64,000 nt of DNA from Cyanophora paradoxa. Taxonomy: Eukaryota; Glaucocystophyceae; Cyanophorales; Cyanophoraceae. Positions 1-10,594 of the stretch are shown piece after piece. Each line of letters starts with the position of its first letter. Positions within the stretch are counted from its first letter, which is position 1. The DNA is taken from assembly GCA_004431415.1 (NCBI GenBank), contig QPMI01000416.1, forward strand, positions 558,001 to 622,000. Direction: 5' to 3'. Below the pieces are notes generated by a model. The model made no database searches. It worked only from the letters and a program-made list of their open reading frames with translations, and was not told where the DNA came from. A program made the translations under genes and the position numbers.

Positions 1-726
1 GATTCGAAGCGCGGTTAACGTTCGAATAATAAAAGCGGCGCCGGCCGGCCAGAAACGTAATCGCGAAAATTCACCGTCAAACATGTCGCGGATCTCGGAC
101 TCCGGCTGACACTCCAGGGCCCCTGGGCGCGCCACCCCAGCGTTGCAGACGACGCCGACTCTGCCGCCCTTGGCGGCCGCCTCGAGAACTTCGGGAAGCC
201 CCCGAACGTGCTGCGCGCGCGGCGTGTCGGCACAGAATCGGACCGGAACGGAGAAAGCGGATCCGGAGGGAAAGGCATAGCCGCTGAGCTAGCTAGCTGC
301 ATGCGCGAATTCGAAGGCTGAGGACCTGCTGAGATTTGGCGCGAAATGATTCTTTCGAATTCAGAGACCTATAGCTAGAGCTAGCTAGAGGCCGGCCCGG
401 CGGACCTGCTCATTCGTCACGTCGAGGAGGATGGGCCGGAGCCTGCTAGAGGCGACGCCGCGCCAGCGGTCGGCCGCGGCGTCGAGCTCGCTCGTGTCGC
501 GGATGCCGGCCAGGACAGTGCACCCGGCCGCGTCGAGCGCGAGCGCCGTCGCCTGGCCGATCCCGCTCGAGCAGCCGGTGACGAGCACCGTGTACGGCTC
601 GAGATTCGAGCGCCGGCCGCCGAGGAACGCCGGCAGCGTGAACGCACGCGCGAACTTCGCGCTCGCCGCTTGAGCGTTGAGTCGGCGGCTGCCAGCGCGC
701 ACGTACGCGTGCATATGCATATGCAT
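1..726 (-). CDS. Short-chain dehydrogenase/reductase, left twin (partial, runs off the window)
   Basis: Classical SDR (retinol/17-beta-hydroxysteroid dehydrogenase-like), an NAD(P)-dependent oxidoreductase; substrate unknown. Exon 1 (726 to 406) starts at the first ATG of a Met-His run and carries the dinucleotide-binding motif TGCSSGIG and LLDVTNEQ, ending at a GTCCGC donor. Exon 2 (210 to 75) begins after CAG and encodes HVRGLPEVLEAAAKGG, then CNAGVA (the NNAG motif with N changed to C) and ESEIRDMFD, ending one base into a codon at a GT donor. That is the same phase as the right twin, so this is the same gene structure with one intron fewer. Later exons, including the YxxxK catalytic pair, lie beyond position 1. 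It is arranged head-to-head with the gene at 2208-4144 inside a large palindrome. The middle of exon 1 (about 430-580) differs from the twin although its flanks are near-identical. Intactness cannot be judged. Confidence 0.8.
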
Positions 727-2615
727 GTCGCAAGCCCGACGGTCTCGGAACGTTGACACCCGCACAGTGCGACACTATATGGCCAAAGCTTCTCAGACTG
801 CAGCTATATACTATGATAGCTAGCTATAGGCCCAGCCCAGCCTGGCAGCTGCAATGCACGGAGTTAGATGCCTAGCTAGCTAAGCTAGATAGCTATAGGT
901 CAGCCTGGCAGGCCCTGATGCGTATATATACGTGAACGGTGTATGTATACCGTAGTACTACGGTACGTGGGCTGGTATACGTGTATACGTATAAGTATAC
1001 GTAAACTTGTGAGCGTCGCGAATTCGAAGCTGCCGGGCCGCGCGCGCGCGCTGCCCTACGTATATACTGATGCTCACGGCTAGCCTAGCTATAGCAGCGC
1101 TCAGCGCGCCGCCTGCCGTGCTGTGCTTCCGCGCCTTAAGCTTAAACTCCCGGAAGGTCCCCCCCCCCGCGCGCGCGCCGCTGTACATGTGCGCGCTTAT
1201 CGATATCGATGCGCGTGTACGGGTACTAGCTATAGGCTACAACTGGTACTAGCTCGAACTAAGCCTCGAAGCATCATGCATGCGTGCCATGCATGATGCA
1301 TGATCATGATTCATGATGCAGTCTCATGCAGAGCCGATCTAAGCTCGAGCCGTCGTGAGGCTTGTCGCCAAGCCTGGCAATTGCAAGTCGGCTCTGCTTC
1401 GAGGCTCCTAGGATCCTGGGAGTATGCCCGGCACCTGCGGCAGCCAAAAAAGCGTCCGGCTCCGCGAGACGTACTTGAAGTGTAAAAATTAAAATTTCTG
1501 CTTTGTTTTGGCTGCCGCAGGTGCCGGGCATACTCCCAGGATCCTAGGAGCCTCGAAGCAGAGCCGACTTGCAATTGCCAGGCTTGGCGACAAGCCTCAC
1601 GACGGCTCGAGCTTAGATCGGCTCTGCATGAGACTGCATCATGAATCATGATCATGCATGGCACGCATGCTTCGAGCTAGTACCAGTTGTAGCCTATAGC
1701 TAGTACCCGTACACGCGCATCGATATCGTCGATAAGCGCGCACATGTACAGCGGCGCGCGCGCGGGGGACCTTCCGGGAGCTTAAGCTTAAGGCGCGGAA
1801 GCACAGCACGGCAGGCGGCGCGCTGAGCGCTGCTATAGCTAGGCTAGCCGTGAGCATCAGTATATACGTAGGGCAGCGCGCGCGCGCGGCCCGGCAGCTT
1901 CGAATTCGCGACGCTCACAAGTTTACGTATACTTATACGTATACACGTATACCAGCCCACGTACCGTAGTACTACGGTATACATACACCGTTCACGTATA
2001 TATACGCATCAGGGCCTGCCAGGCTAACCTATAGCTATCTAGCTATAGCTATAGCTAGCTAGGCATCTAACTCCGTGCATTGCAGCTGCCAGGCTGGGCT
2101 GGGCCTATAGCTAGCTATCATAGTATATAGCTGCAGTCTGAGAAGCTTTGGCCATATAGTGTCGCACTGTGCGGGTGTCAACGTTCCGAGACCGTCGGGC
2201 TTGCGACATGCATATGCATATGCACGCGTACGTGCGCGCTGGCAGCCGCCGACTCAACGCTCAAGCGGCGAGCGCGAAGTTCGCGCGTGCGTTCACGCTG
2301 CCGGCGTTCCTCGGCGGCCGGCGCTCGAATCTCGAGCCGTACACGGTGCTCGTCACCGGCTGCTCGAGCGGGATCGGCCAGGCGACGGCGCTCGCCCTCC
2401 TCCAAGCCGGCTTCGATGTCCTCGCCGGCGTTCGGAAGCAAGCAGACGCGGAGCGGCTCCAAGCCCGCACAGGGGCCTCAAGCTCGGATGCTCCGCGGCC
2501 GCGCCTCCGCCCCATCCTCCTCGACGTGACGAATGAGCAGGTCCGCCGGGCCGGCCTCTAGCTAGCTCTAGCTATAGGTCTCTGAATTCGAAAGAATTAT
2601 TTCGCGCCAAGTCTT
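333..2615. repeat. Large inverted repeat (palindrome) with about 1.1-kb arms
   Basis: The left arm (about 333-1447) is the near-perfect reverse complement of the right arm (about 1505-2615), with a central spacer of about 55 bases (1448-1504). The inner ends read ATGCCCGGCACCTGCGGCAG at 1423 and the reverse complement at 1511-1530. Arms differ by small indels (for example around 1280 and 1650) and by one diverged block inside the SDR exon. The repeat contains the shared 5' regions and first exons of the two SDR genes, so the 1.5 kb between their start codons is a symmetrical divergent promoter region. Confidence 0.93.
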
Positions 2616-3852
2616 ATTTCGTGCATGCGCAGCACGTCAGGGAGCTGCCCGAGAAGGTCGGGGAGGCGGCCGCCGGCAGGCGGGTGGGTATCGTTAACAA
2701 TGCCGGCGTGGGATGGTGCGCCTCGGGCCCGGCCGCCGGCCCCTGAGGCCCTTCGCCAGCTTTAGATTTCCTTGCAATTGGCCCTTGATGAATTTATAAT
2801 TAACCCCTCGAGCTCCCATCAGGTTTGGTCCGCTGGAGATGCAGCCAATGTCCGAAATTCGGCACATGTTCGACGGTGCCAGCCAGGCTTGAATTGAATT
2901 AAGGCTACCCCGAAGTAAAGCTTACAATTAATTATATAAACTCGTTCGCAGTTAACGTCTTCGGGGTCATTTCGGTGACTCAGGCGCTGCTGCCGATGAT
3001 CCGCAGCACGCGCGGGCGCGTCGTCCTCGTCGGATCCAGTGCGCTTTGGAGCTTATAATTAATCGCAGAGCTGCAGAGAAAATATTCTTCTACATGCACA
3101 CTGACCGCAAATTCGCGTGCCTGGTTCTTGCAGTCAGAGGATTTCTGTCGGTTGATTTCAGCGGCGGCTACGCGGTGCGTCGGACGCTCGGCCGGGGGGC
3201 CTAGCTGTAGCTGTAGGCCTAGCCTGTAGCTGACCGTCGGGCACGAGGCCTCCAAAAGCATGGCGCGAGCTCTGGCGTCGCGTCTGTGCCAGGGCTTATA
3301 TAGACCTAGGCTAGCTATCTAAATATTATAGGTCTGCCGCGGGGCCGGGTCTTTAACAGGAAGCTGGTGCACAGGCGACGAAATACGCCGTGGAAGCGAT
3401 CGGTGACAGCTTGCGGCGGGAGCTCCGGCCCTTCGGCGTACCCGTCTCCATCATCGAGCCCGTGCGAACGCAGAGCTCTTCCTTCGGATGGCAATTGATT
3501 CGAAGGCATCCGACGCGCGAGCGCAGGCCTTCACGCAGTCTCATATGACCGACGAGCAGCACGTGAATGACTCTTACCGTAAGGTACAAGCCCAGCTGTG
3601 CCCCCGGGCCCCGAATTTTTCGCGATATTCATCAGAACGGGCGCATGCGCAGGCCGTGAGCCGGAGCGGGCCCTACGAGGAGTCCCTAAGGCGGAACTGG
3701 ACGATGTGCAGGCAAGGAATGGCGCGGGCCGCTCCAGCCTCGCTGGTCGCGGAATCTGTGCTGCAAGCTCTGACTTCACCCGAGCCAAGAGACAGGCACG
3801 CGCGTCTACGAATATATATATATAGCCACCGCTTCATCATCGCTTTTTGAAT

Positions 3853-3946
<94 letters not shown>

Positions 3947-4144
3947 GCGCTCTCCCCTTCGCTTTTGAATCACATATTGCGAGGCAGGTATCGCGTGGGC
4001 GCCGGGTTCTCCGCCGAGCGGGCGGCGTGGCTCGCTCGCCTGCCCGCCTCCATCGTAGACAAGATTTTAGCGGACGACCTACAAAGCTTCGAGCCATATG
4101 AAGAAAGCACCGGTACCGGTGAAGATGGTTATTCGACGAAATAA
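2208..4144 (+). CDS. Short-chain dehydrogenase/reductase, right twin (complete, 8 exons)
   Basis: Spliced model join(2208..2540, 2633..2715, 2823..2875, 2952..3038, 3134..3174, 3375..3461, 3527..3803, 3984..4144); every junction has GT/AG ends and the phases agree, giving about 373 residues (350 if an in-frame 69-base segment, 3584-3652, is also an intron). In order: a basic N-terminal extension of about 55 residues rich in Ala/Arg that could be an organelle-targeting peptide, TGCSSGIG cofactor motif, [14 protein letters not shown] (NNAG), [19 protein letters not shown], then [13 protein letters not shown] holding the catalytic YxxxK, and [15 protein letters not shown]. The C-terminal exon includes RYRVGAGF and ends in an acidic tail with a TAA stop. 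It resembles retinol/steroid dehydrogenase-type SDRs. The catalytic Tyr and Lys are brought together only by splicing intron 5. The intron 3804-3983 holds a long TA microsatellite. Start chosen as the first of three in-frame ATGs; an upstream in-frame ATG at 2169 is possible. Substrate unknown. Confidence 0.85.
3855..3944. repeat. (TA)n microsatellite
   Basis: An uninterrupted run of about 45 TA dinucleotides inside the last intron of the SDR gene. It is open as Tyr-Ile on both strands but this is not coding. Confidence 0.95.
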
Positions 4145-4323
4145 GTAGTTCGAATTCATATAAGAGATCTCGCTTCTTAAATAATTATTGAATGTAAAAG
4201 ATCAGGACGCGTCTCTGTTTTAATGTAATTGCATTTAAAGGATTACAAGCGCATGTACATTTCCACGCCCCGAAAGCAATCGCGAGCATCGCTGCGCACA
4301 AATGTGAACAAACGAACTTCGGA
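4097..4323. repeat. Third, partial copy of the SDR-tail / GPCAT 3' segment
   Basis: 4097-4220 (GAAGAAAGCACCGG onward, the SDR C-terminal tail and 3' flank) is repeated with changes at 4437-4570 and 10739-10860. 4264-4323 matches the start of the last GPCAT exon and its acceptor (compare 5494-5550). This stretch is therefore a degraded junction copy of the duplicated block that begins just downstream. No independent gene is seen here. Confidence 0.75.
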
Positions 4324-5042
4324 ATATATATATAAGATGCTTAAGATTCTATAACATGCTATATCATGCCGGGGCATAAAAACCTAGCCGCTGAGCTATT
4401 TTAATATCTGCCGCGGGGCCCCGGGGCCGGGTCTTATGAAGAAAGCACCGGCACCGGTGAACATGTACACGGTTTTTCCATGAAATAAGTAACAATATAA
4501 CAGATGTCGCTTCTTACATAATTATTGAATGTAAAAGATCAGGAGCGGCTCTTTTTGAATGCAAAGGATTATAATTACATGCGCGCGTATCAGTATGCAT
4601 GAGGCACAATAAATCGAATTCCCGTTCCCGTCGTGCATTAATGGACGGCCCTCAAGAATATCTTCTAGCGTGCATTTGGAAGCGTTGCGGAAAATTCCCC
4701 CTGCCCAAGCTTGGCTCACGATCACGCAAATGTACATGTATTTGGGGCAGAAAGCGTACTACGGTAGAAATCGCAATCACAATACGTAGAAATAAATTAT
4801 AGATAAGGGAGTACGCGAACCAGAGGATGAAACTAAGGGAAGCTTGGTTGTAAGATCTAGAGAGAGCTTTAGCTACAGCGATATAGAAGACAGCTTACAA
4901 TTGATTATAAGATAGCGAAACGGAAAGTCCAAATACAATTAAGATCTAATGTAAACGAAACTACGGGACTGTAGCTACGCCGCTCGCGTTTGCAAGTGCT
5001 GCAAGATTCCACGCCCGCGCAGCGATGAAGCAACAGGCGGCT

Positions 5043-5215
5043 GCAGTCTCCAGTTTGCTCCGCACTCGCGATCGTGTGGTCGCGGGACTGGCACGGGATC
5101 AACGCCGTCGACGTCGGCTGGAGCGCGCGCATCGCCGAGAAACAACGCCTCGAAAACAGCGACACCAGCCTCTGCACAGAGCTCGAAGAATTTCTCGTAC
5201 AGAAGGCGCTCTGTG
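5043..5215 (+). other. Possible plus-strand exon, unidentified (also at 11382-11555)
   Basis: After a CAG at about 5046 the plus strand reads SALAIVWSRDWHGINAVDVG and continues through an amphipathic stretch rich in Glu to FLVQKAL. Composition is protein-like and the same reading is kept in the second copy, but copies this similar give little evidence of selection. No start, partner exons or family were recognised. It could be the 3' end of a small plus-strand gene in 4600-5230, or chance. It lies just downstream of the convergent GPCAT stop codon. Confidence 0.3.
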
Positions 5216-5275
5216 TGCGCCCTCGGCGTAAGCTTAAGCTTAATTATAAGCTTCGATTTCGGGAATTAATGCAGG

Positions 5276-7696
5276 CTAGAGCTCCAATTGCAAGGCCGGA
5301 TCCGGAGCGACGCGCGCGCGCGTACCAGCTGCAGGGTCACCCTTTGCGTCGCCGCGAGCGCGTGCGCCCCGAGTGTTGACGTTGGTGTCGCGTGCGCATG
5401 CAGAGTCGCCTTGGGGCGCGGCCTTGGTGAGCTTGGTCTTCTGATTGGGCTTCTTCCGATCCTTGAGCGTGCCGAGATAGAAGAGAGCGCCGTTCCACGC
5501 CCCCAAAGCGAGCATCGCTGCGCACAAATATTAATGCGAACAAACGCACTTCGGAATTGCAAATTGAGAGGTTGAAAATGCGTGCGCTCACACAAGAGGA
5601 ACAGCAGATGCAAGTAGTAGAATCGGAAGAAGAGAAAGCCGGGAATAATGCAGAGAACTTCGCGATCGGCGAGTTTGTCGTCAGAACGAAATCGAATCCA
5701 TCACGCGAAAAGCAATATTAATGCGGGCACGGCGGATGGCGTACCAGTGTAGGAGAACTGAACCGACATGAACGCCGTATTCATTGCGCCGGTTCCCTTC
5801 GCCGCATACGACAGGCACCCGCTCCCAACGCGTGTCTATGTAATTCTTCGGTAAGAGAGATACAGAACGGCTGGAGAGCTAGCGCTGGGGCGTTGGACGA
5901 ACACGAGAGTCAAAGGCGTGCAGACGGAACGAGGTCATGATGCTCGGATCCCGCTCCAGCTTGGCCCTGTCCAGGACCTCGGTTTTCAGGAGGTAGAGGC
6001 CTTGCCAGGCGCAGTACACCGCCACCGGCAGGACGATTGCGGCTGCGCATGCGCCCCATCGTGTCAGCCCGCTGCAGCTGCCGCGCCCCGGCCCGGCCCG
6101 CCTCGAGATACGCTTAAATTCGAAACAAGTATTGTGCGCTTGGCTCCGTGCACCATGGAAAGAGAGCCAGCCGCCATCACCTGCGGCGCTCTCCACCGCA
6201 AAGCCGGCAGGCGTGAACCAGCGGAGGCAGAAAGTCACTACACACGGCGTATTTCAGGCGATCGTAAAACCAAATGCAAGCTACGGCGGAAAGGGCGGGG
6301 GCGGAGCGAACCGAGCGGTGGGAAAGCGTGAACGAATAGTGTCGTCATCTTCTCGATGTCGTGGAAAATGAGCGAATTCCTGCACCTTCGCAAAGGGTCA
6401 GCTTTTCGTTCACGAATTCGCACTAAATTGTATAAAGATCAGAAACTTCGCACGATGGAATCGCGATCGCCAGCGGACCATTGATGCAGACGAAAAGGGT
6501 CTGCAGTTACTATTACCGTAGTACAGGGGCCGATCATCGATTATTCTTGAGGAGTGGGGCTTACCTGAAAAAGCAGCGGGCTGCGGGGCATGCAGTAGAT
6601 ATTGAGCAGCAAGAGAGCTTGTATAAAGTAGCAATAATCCTGCATATCGCATCATGATCATGTTAAGTCTTCGCGTCGATTTATCGCCGCGGAAAAAAAC
6701 AATCTTTAAAAAACCAGCCGCGGCGCACAATCAGGAAATAGAGCCCTGCGCGACAGAAGCAGATATCAGCATTATATTACGTTTAAATTAAAGCATCCTG
6801 GAAGCGGATACGCACATTTCCGAGAACGGTAGTCGATGAACCGCATCGTCATTAACTGTGAGCAAGGAATTAAATCGAAAAAAGAAGGTTAAGGAAGCCG
6901 AGAAGATATTAGCATTAGCCGCGGGTTTCGATTCGGGAAGTGTTGCGCACGACGCCGAACGAGACAGTGTACCACCGGAAGAAGCTGGACGGCTCATGCA
7001 CCAGGATGAACTCGGATAGGCAGACGAAGACGACGCCCGCCAGGAATTTGATGGCGGCCTGCAGCTGGGCGTGTCCGCCCGAGTTGCTCTTCGAGCTCCT
7101 CGCACGCGCGCGCTCAGCCCATTGTTGCTGCGAAATTCATTTCATGATCGTGTTCGTCTTTTGAAATTTCGCGCTGACGGCGCGCGCGCCCAGGCCCACG
7201 CGGGCTGACCCTTTCAGCCAGCTGGAGGCCCAGATGAGCGTGTGCCAGGTGTGCAGGCGCATGTGCTCTTTTCCCCTTCGAGTTCCCCTCGCTTTTTCCC
7301 TCGCGATCGGCCCTGCATTCCTCCACCTGCATGCGCGAAAGCGTTGTCAGCGGCTCGAATGAAACTGCGAATCTTCTGCAAGCTCGAGATTTGTAGAGGC
7401 GGACCGTTACTGGTATGTATATGTGCTTGAATGCACATGCGCGGATCGGGATCATGCACGTGCACGCCAGCCCACTCATAATATCAGCAATTGCGCTACC
7501 AACAACAATGATATCATGATCGATATCAAAACAATCTTGATCATGATGCAGACCTTCGTCTGTCGAACTCACTCCGTCTCGCATGTGCATCATGAATATG
7601 CATGCGCACCGCTGAATGATCAGGGACGTGATCGCACGATGGCTTGACAACCTCGCAGAACGATACCGAATTGCGCGAAAGGCCTGCAGGGGCCAT
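5276..7696 (-). CDS. GPC1: Glycerophosphocholine acyltransferase-like membrane protein, copy A
   Basis: GPC1/GPCAT (DUF2838) enzymes acylate glycerophosphocholine to lysophosphatidylcholine at the ER, a phosphatidylcholine salvage step in fungi and plants. Exons on the minus strand, N to C: ATG at 7696 (MAPAGL), a hydrophobic but degenerate stretch near 7450-7550, FLAGVVFVCLSEFILVHE and FFRWYTVSFGVVRN, DYCYFIQALLLFNIYCMPRS, LFVCINGPLAIAIPSCE, LIFHDIEKMTTLFVHAFPPL, FCLRWFTPAGFAVES, VAVYCAWQGLYLLKTEVLDR followed by DPSIMTSFR, a hydrophobic exon with FMSIQFSYT, FLFFRFYYLHLLFLL, and MLALGAWNGALFYLG. The DYCY, GPLA, HDIEKM, CLRW, WQxLYxL-xV, MTSxR and WNG blocks match the order in plant GPCAT. The last exon is 5517-5276. 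The first exons are much diverged from copy B and one possible reading has an in-frame stop near 7485, so copy A may have a damaged 5' end. Exon edges are approximate. Confidence 0.75.
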
Positions 7697-7990
7697 GATC
7701 GTCGCTCAATTGCAAGAGCCTTGCGCGGCGATATAGTAGCCTATTTGGTCGACTATAGCTAGTACGTATACTGTCACATGTACAGTGTGCCCAGCTGCAG
7801 CCCTATATACTATCATATATATATATAGCTGCTACGTATACCGTACAGACGGCCGCGGTATACGTACTACGCCGTAGTACGGTCCAACTCTAGGCGCCGC
7901 TAGCCTACTACCTAGTAGTAGGCTACTAGTAGCTATAGGCGCCGCTACGTCTGCTACCAGTAGCTGGCTCTAAGCTGAGTATTATCTGCT

Positions 7991-8254
7991 GACTCCGTAC
8001 TGTAAACGTAGGAATCTTCGACAGCGTCTTTATTTCGTCTATATTCGTCAGACCCGAGCTTTGATCATGATGAATATTTGATGCTCTTGAACTGAATTTT
8101 TGTATGGAGAGGGGTACTAAGGGCTGACTCTTCTATGGCGGAGTCGCGGGGCTGACGAAAATATGATGCTGTCGAACCATATTTTCGTCAAGATTTTCAG
8201 GTTTTGTCGAAATTAAGTCTCGACGAACTTTCCTACGTTTACAGTATTAGAGTC
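7991..8254. mobile_element. MITE-like element with terminal inverted repeats
   Basis: The left end GACTCCGTACTGTAAACGTA is matched in reverse complement by the right end (TACGTTTACAGTATTAGAGTC, with one small internal difference). This gives terminal inverted repeats of about 24 bases bounding 264 bases with no reading frame. GACTCCGTAATG-like words continue just outside the right end. It looks like a non-autonomous DNA transposon; target-site duplications were not clear. Confidence 0.6.
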
Positions 8255-8329
8255 CGTAATGAGTCCGCAATGACTCCGTAATGACGCCATTACGGCGCGT
8301 CCGACGGTCATCCACTCGTCGTACCGTAA

Positions 8330-8545
8330 AACACTTAATTATATAATTAAATATAATTAATGCGCCAGATATTAATGCGCGTTTTTGGACTCGGACCCCT
8401 AATATAAACTATTAATGCAGCATGATCATGAAATTAATGCGTTTTGCAGCTTTTTGGCTGCGTTAGGGGGGTACATACAGCGGCCTCTTATTAATGCGCC
8501 CCAAATCAATGCGTTTTGCCAGCGGAATGCGTATTAATTTGCCAA
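8330..8545. repeat. Cluster of ATTAATGCG words
   Basis: ATTAATGCG or close variants (AATTAATGCG, ATCAATGCGTTTTG) occur about seven times in roughly 200 bases, at uneven spacing, in an AT-rich stretch. The same word occurs at isolated places in the GPCAT introns (for example 5530 and 11855). Function unknown. Confidence 0.6.
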
Positions 8546-8807
8546 GTTGGGGGCACATTTAACGGTAGTAACGGTACCACACGGATCCGTAAGGGGGTAA
8601 AAAGGCTATCATAGTATGGCCCCACGGCCCCTACGGGCCCTACCCAGGTAGAGGTCAAGGTACCGTAGTACGCGTCTCGCCGAGTCGAGCTCACGGTCTA
8701 GCATATGCATTATAATGCATATGCATGCGCACGGTCTACTAGGCTAGGGCCAAACTAGGGGTCCCCAAGGTCGCTCGGAGTCGACGTCTAGATCTTTGCA
8801 AAGTTGG

Positions 8808-9035
8808 GGTCATTTCGGTGACGCAGGCTAGCTATAGGATTTCTCTCGCGATCGGTTGATTTCGAATTCAGCGCTAGCGGCGGCTACGCAGTGCGTCGGG
8901 CGCCCTCGCGGCCGGCCGCGGGGCTTAGCTATAGCTGTCAGTGTAGGCCTGGCCTAGCTATAGGCCTGTCGCTGACCGTCGGCTACGAGGCTTCTAAAAG
9001 CATGGCTCGAGCTCTCAGAGTCTAGCGTCGCGCCG
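8808..9035 (+). pseudogene. SDR gene relic (exon 4 to intron 5)
   Basis: 8808-8828 (GGGGTCATTTCGGTGACGCAGG) matches SDR exon 4, and 8840-9035 matches exon 5 and intron 5, including the GGCGGCTACGC that carries the catalytic Tyr and the following GTGCGTCGG donor. Exon 4 is cut short and joined straight to the exon 5 region. A further scrap of exon 6 (GCGACGAAGTACGCCTAA, stop directly after ATKYA) lies at about 10597-10614, so this is a broken third SDR copy split by about 1.5 kb. Confidence 0.8.
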
Positions 9036-9404
9036 GCGGCGCCGCCGGGCCGCGTAGTGGCCCGGCCGCGATTTTCGCGCCGGGGGGGCAAGGGGGGAAC
9101 TGGCCGCGGGATCTAACGAAAGAGTCCTAGTGGCGCGCACATGCGCGCGGCAGAAGTTGCCGCAGGTCGAAGGTTAAAGATAAACACAGATTATGATTGG
9201 AAAAATAGAAAAGGCCCGATGACTCCGGCGATGAGCACACGCTGCGATGGAAATCGAATATTTAATAAAAAAAGAGTAAATGAAAGGACAGACTCGAGCT
9301 CAGCGCACACTATTGGAAAGATTGTTCTGGAGCCAAAAAACGCTCCGCATCATGATCAACTCTCTTCGCACGGCGCCGGCCTACCGCTAAGCCTGAACAG
9401 CTGG

Positions 9405-10305
9405 CTAAAAGATGATGGTGCTGTCTGCAGAGGGCTCGTCGTAGATGTAGTCGATCCAGGCCTTCTGGAGGGGATCGGGGCGGAAGTCGACCTTGGGGGT
9501 GAGCGGCAGCCACTGGGCCAGCGGCGCCGGTCCTGAAGAGAGCCGTCTTGCAAGAGCATGGTGAGGCGGCCCGCCGCCTCGAGCGCCCGCAGCCTGGCAG
9601 AGCCGCGCGGCTGGCGCGCTGCTCGCTCCCGCCGCGCATCTGGTAGACAAGGTCTTGAATTTCGACGTCCGCGAGGCTGGCGGCGCGCAGGCGCTCCACG
9701 ACCCCCTCGTGGAGGTCCTCGATCGATGTCGCAGGCCCGCATCATGAACAGACATCAGCTATGGGCGATGCACTTCAATATCAATCAAACTGCGCGCACC
9801 CGACAAAGCGAACGACGAAGCGATCCTGCCGCCCAGCCGCGAGTGCGTCGACGGTCGCTAAAGCGAAGGCGACGGCTTGCTCGCGCATGGGGGGGAAGCC
9901 AGCCCAGTCGGGGAGCTCGCGGACGAGAATGAGCAGCGGCTTCACCGCTTGCGCCGCACGCGCTCCGTCCGCGTTGCAATTGTTGCAATTGGCCGCGCTC
10001 CGGATCCGCGCGCGCGCAGCACGATCGCGAGTGCCGGGCAGCTGCAGCGTGCTCGGCTGCGGGCAGCGGCGCGCGCCTCGATCCGGTTCTGCGGTGCAAG
10101 CTCGATGCATGCAGTCGAGCGTAGTCCAGGCGGCACGCGTACCGTGCGGCGTACGCGGCGCAGTGCGAGGAAGCCGAAATCTAGAGGAGACAGCTAGGGA
10201 GAAGTGCTTGCCATGCAAAACCGCCGCATGCATGCGCATATGCATATGACGCAGCGCACCGCCGCGCGAGCGAGAGCCCAGATCTAGATCTAGAGGAGTG
10301 ATCAT
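9405..10305 (-). pseudogene. Unidentified minus-strand gene, probably broken
   Basis: Three protein-like stretches in order on the minus strand: KPLLILVRELPDWAGFPPMR through ALATVDALAAGRQDRFVVRF (about 9960-9797, ending at a GTGCGC donor); DLHEGVVERLRAASLADVEI then DLVYQMRGGSEQ (about 9700-9600); and QWLPLTPKVDFRPDPLQKAW through YDEPSADSTIIF ending at a TAG at 9405. A linking stretch RLRALEAAGRLTMLLQDG lies in a third frame between the last two. No intron signals explain the two frame changes, so the gene is either decayed or spliced in a way not resolved here. Not recognised. It sits between two pieces of the SDR relic, as if inserted there. Confidence 0.45.
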
Positions 10306-10594
10306 GAGAGCGAAGTTGGTTCAACGGTTTTTTTCCCCTCGAAAACCAGTTTTCGCGAGTTCGAGAGAGCTCTCGCGAGCTTGACTTTGACGCTCGAAAG
10401 TCGAAGGCTGACCGGTCCACCGAGCCAGTCGGAACGCGAATAAGCCCCATTTTTTCCCGTGTTGCATACTGGCCCTCGGAAACGGCCTCATAGAAAAATT
10501 TTGCCTGAAGCGAGGGAACGGGAAGCAAGCTGGGAGAAGCCCTTCGGTCTTCTTCCCCCCTTGCAATATACGCGCATGACCGATATCCGCGCGC

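Larger units (their letters stand above)
4333..7720. repeat. Segmental direct duplication, copy A
   Basis: This block is repeated in the same orientation at about 10637-14005. From the left edge to about 6655 (12970 in copy B) the copies are nearly identical, differing by scattered bases and short indels. From there to the GPCAT start codon they are alignable only in patches. Each copy carries a duplicated SDR tail, an unassigned spacer and a full GPCAT gene. Confidence 0.93.
7700..8800. other. Noncoding spacer between the duplicated blocks
   Basis: No coding exon was recognised. 7730-7980 is made of palindromic and direct words around TAGTAG, TATAGCTA and GCCGCTA. 7991-8254 is a MITE-like element. 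8330-8560 holds repeated ATTAATGCG words. 8600-8800 holds CATATGCATTATAATGCATATG and related palindromes. AT content is high for this window. Confidence 0.7.

Noticed and set aside
1300-1664. Reading frames across the palindrome centre
   Set aside because: They are mirror images of each other created by the inverted repeat, without homology or splice structure.
3847-4101. Tyr-Ile repeat protein across the TA run
   Set aside because: The run is an intron of the SDR gene; the flanking exons join in phase when it is removed.
7728-7985. Possible CRISPR-like or tRNA structure in the TAGTAG/GCCGCTA repeats
   Set aside because: Repeats are short, irregular and palindromic, with no regular spacers, and no cloverleaf with conserved T-loop could be drawn.
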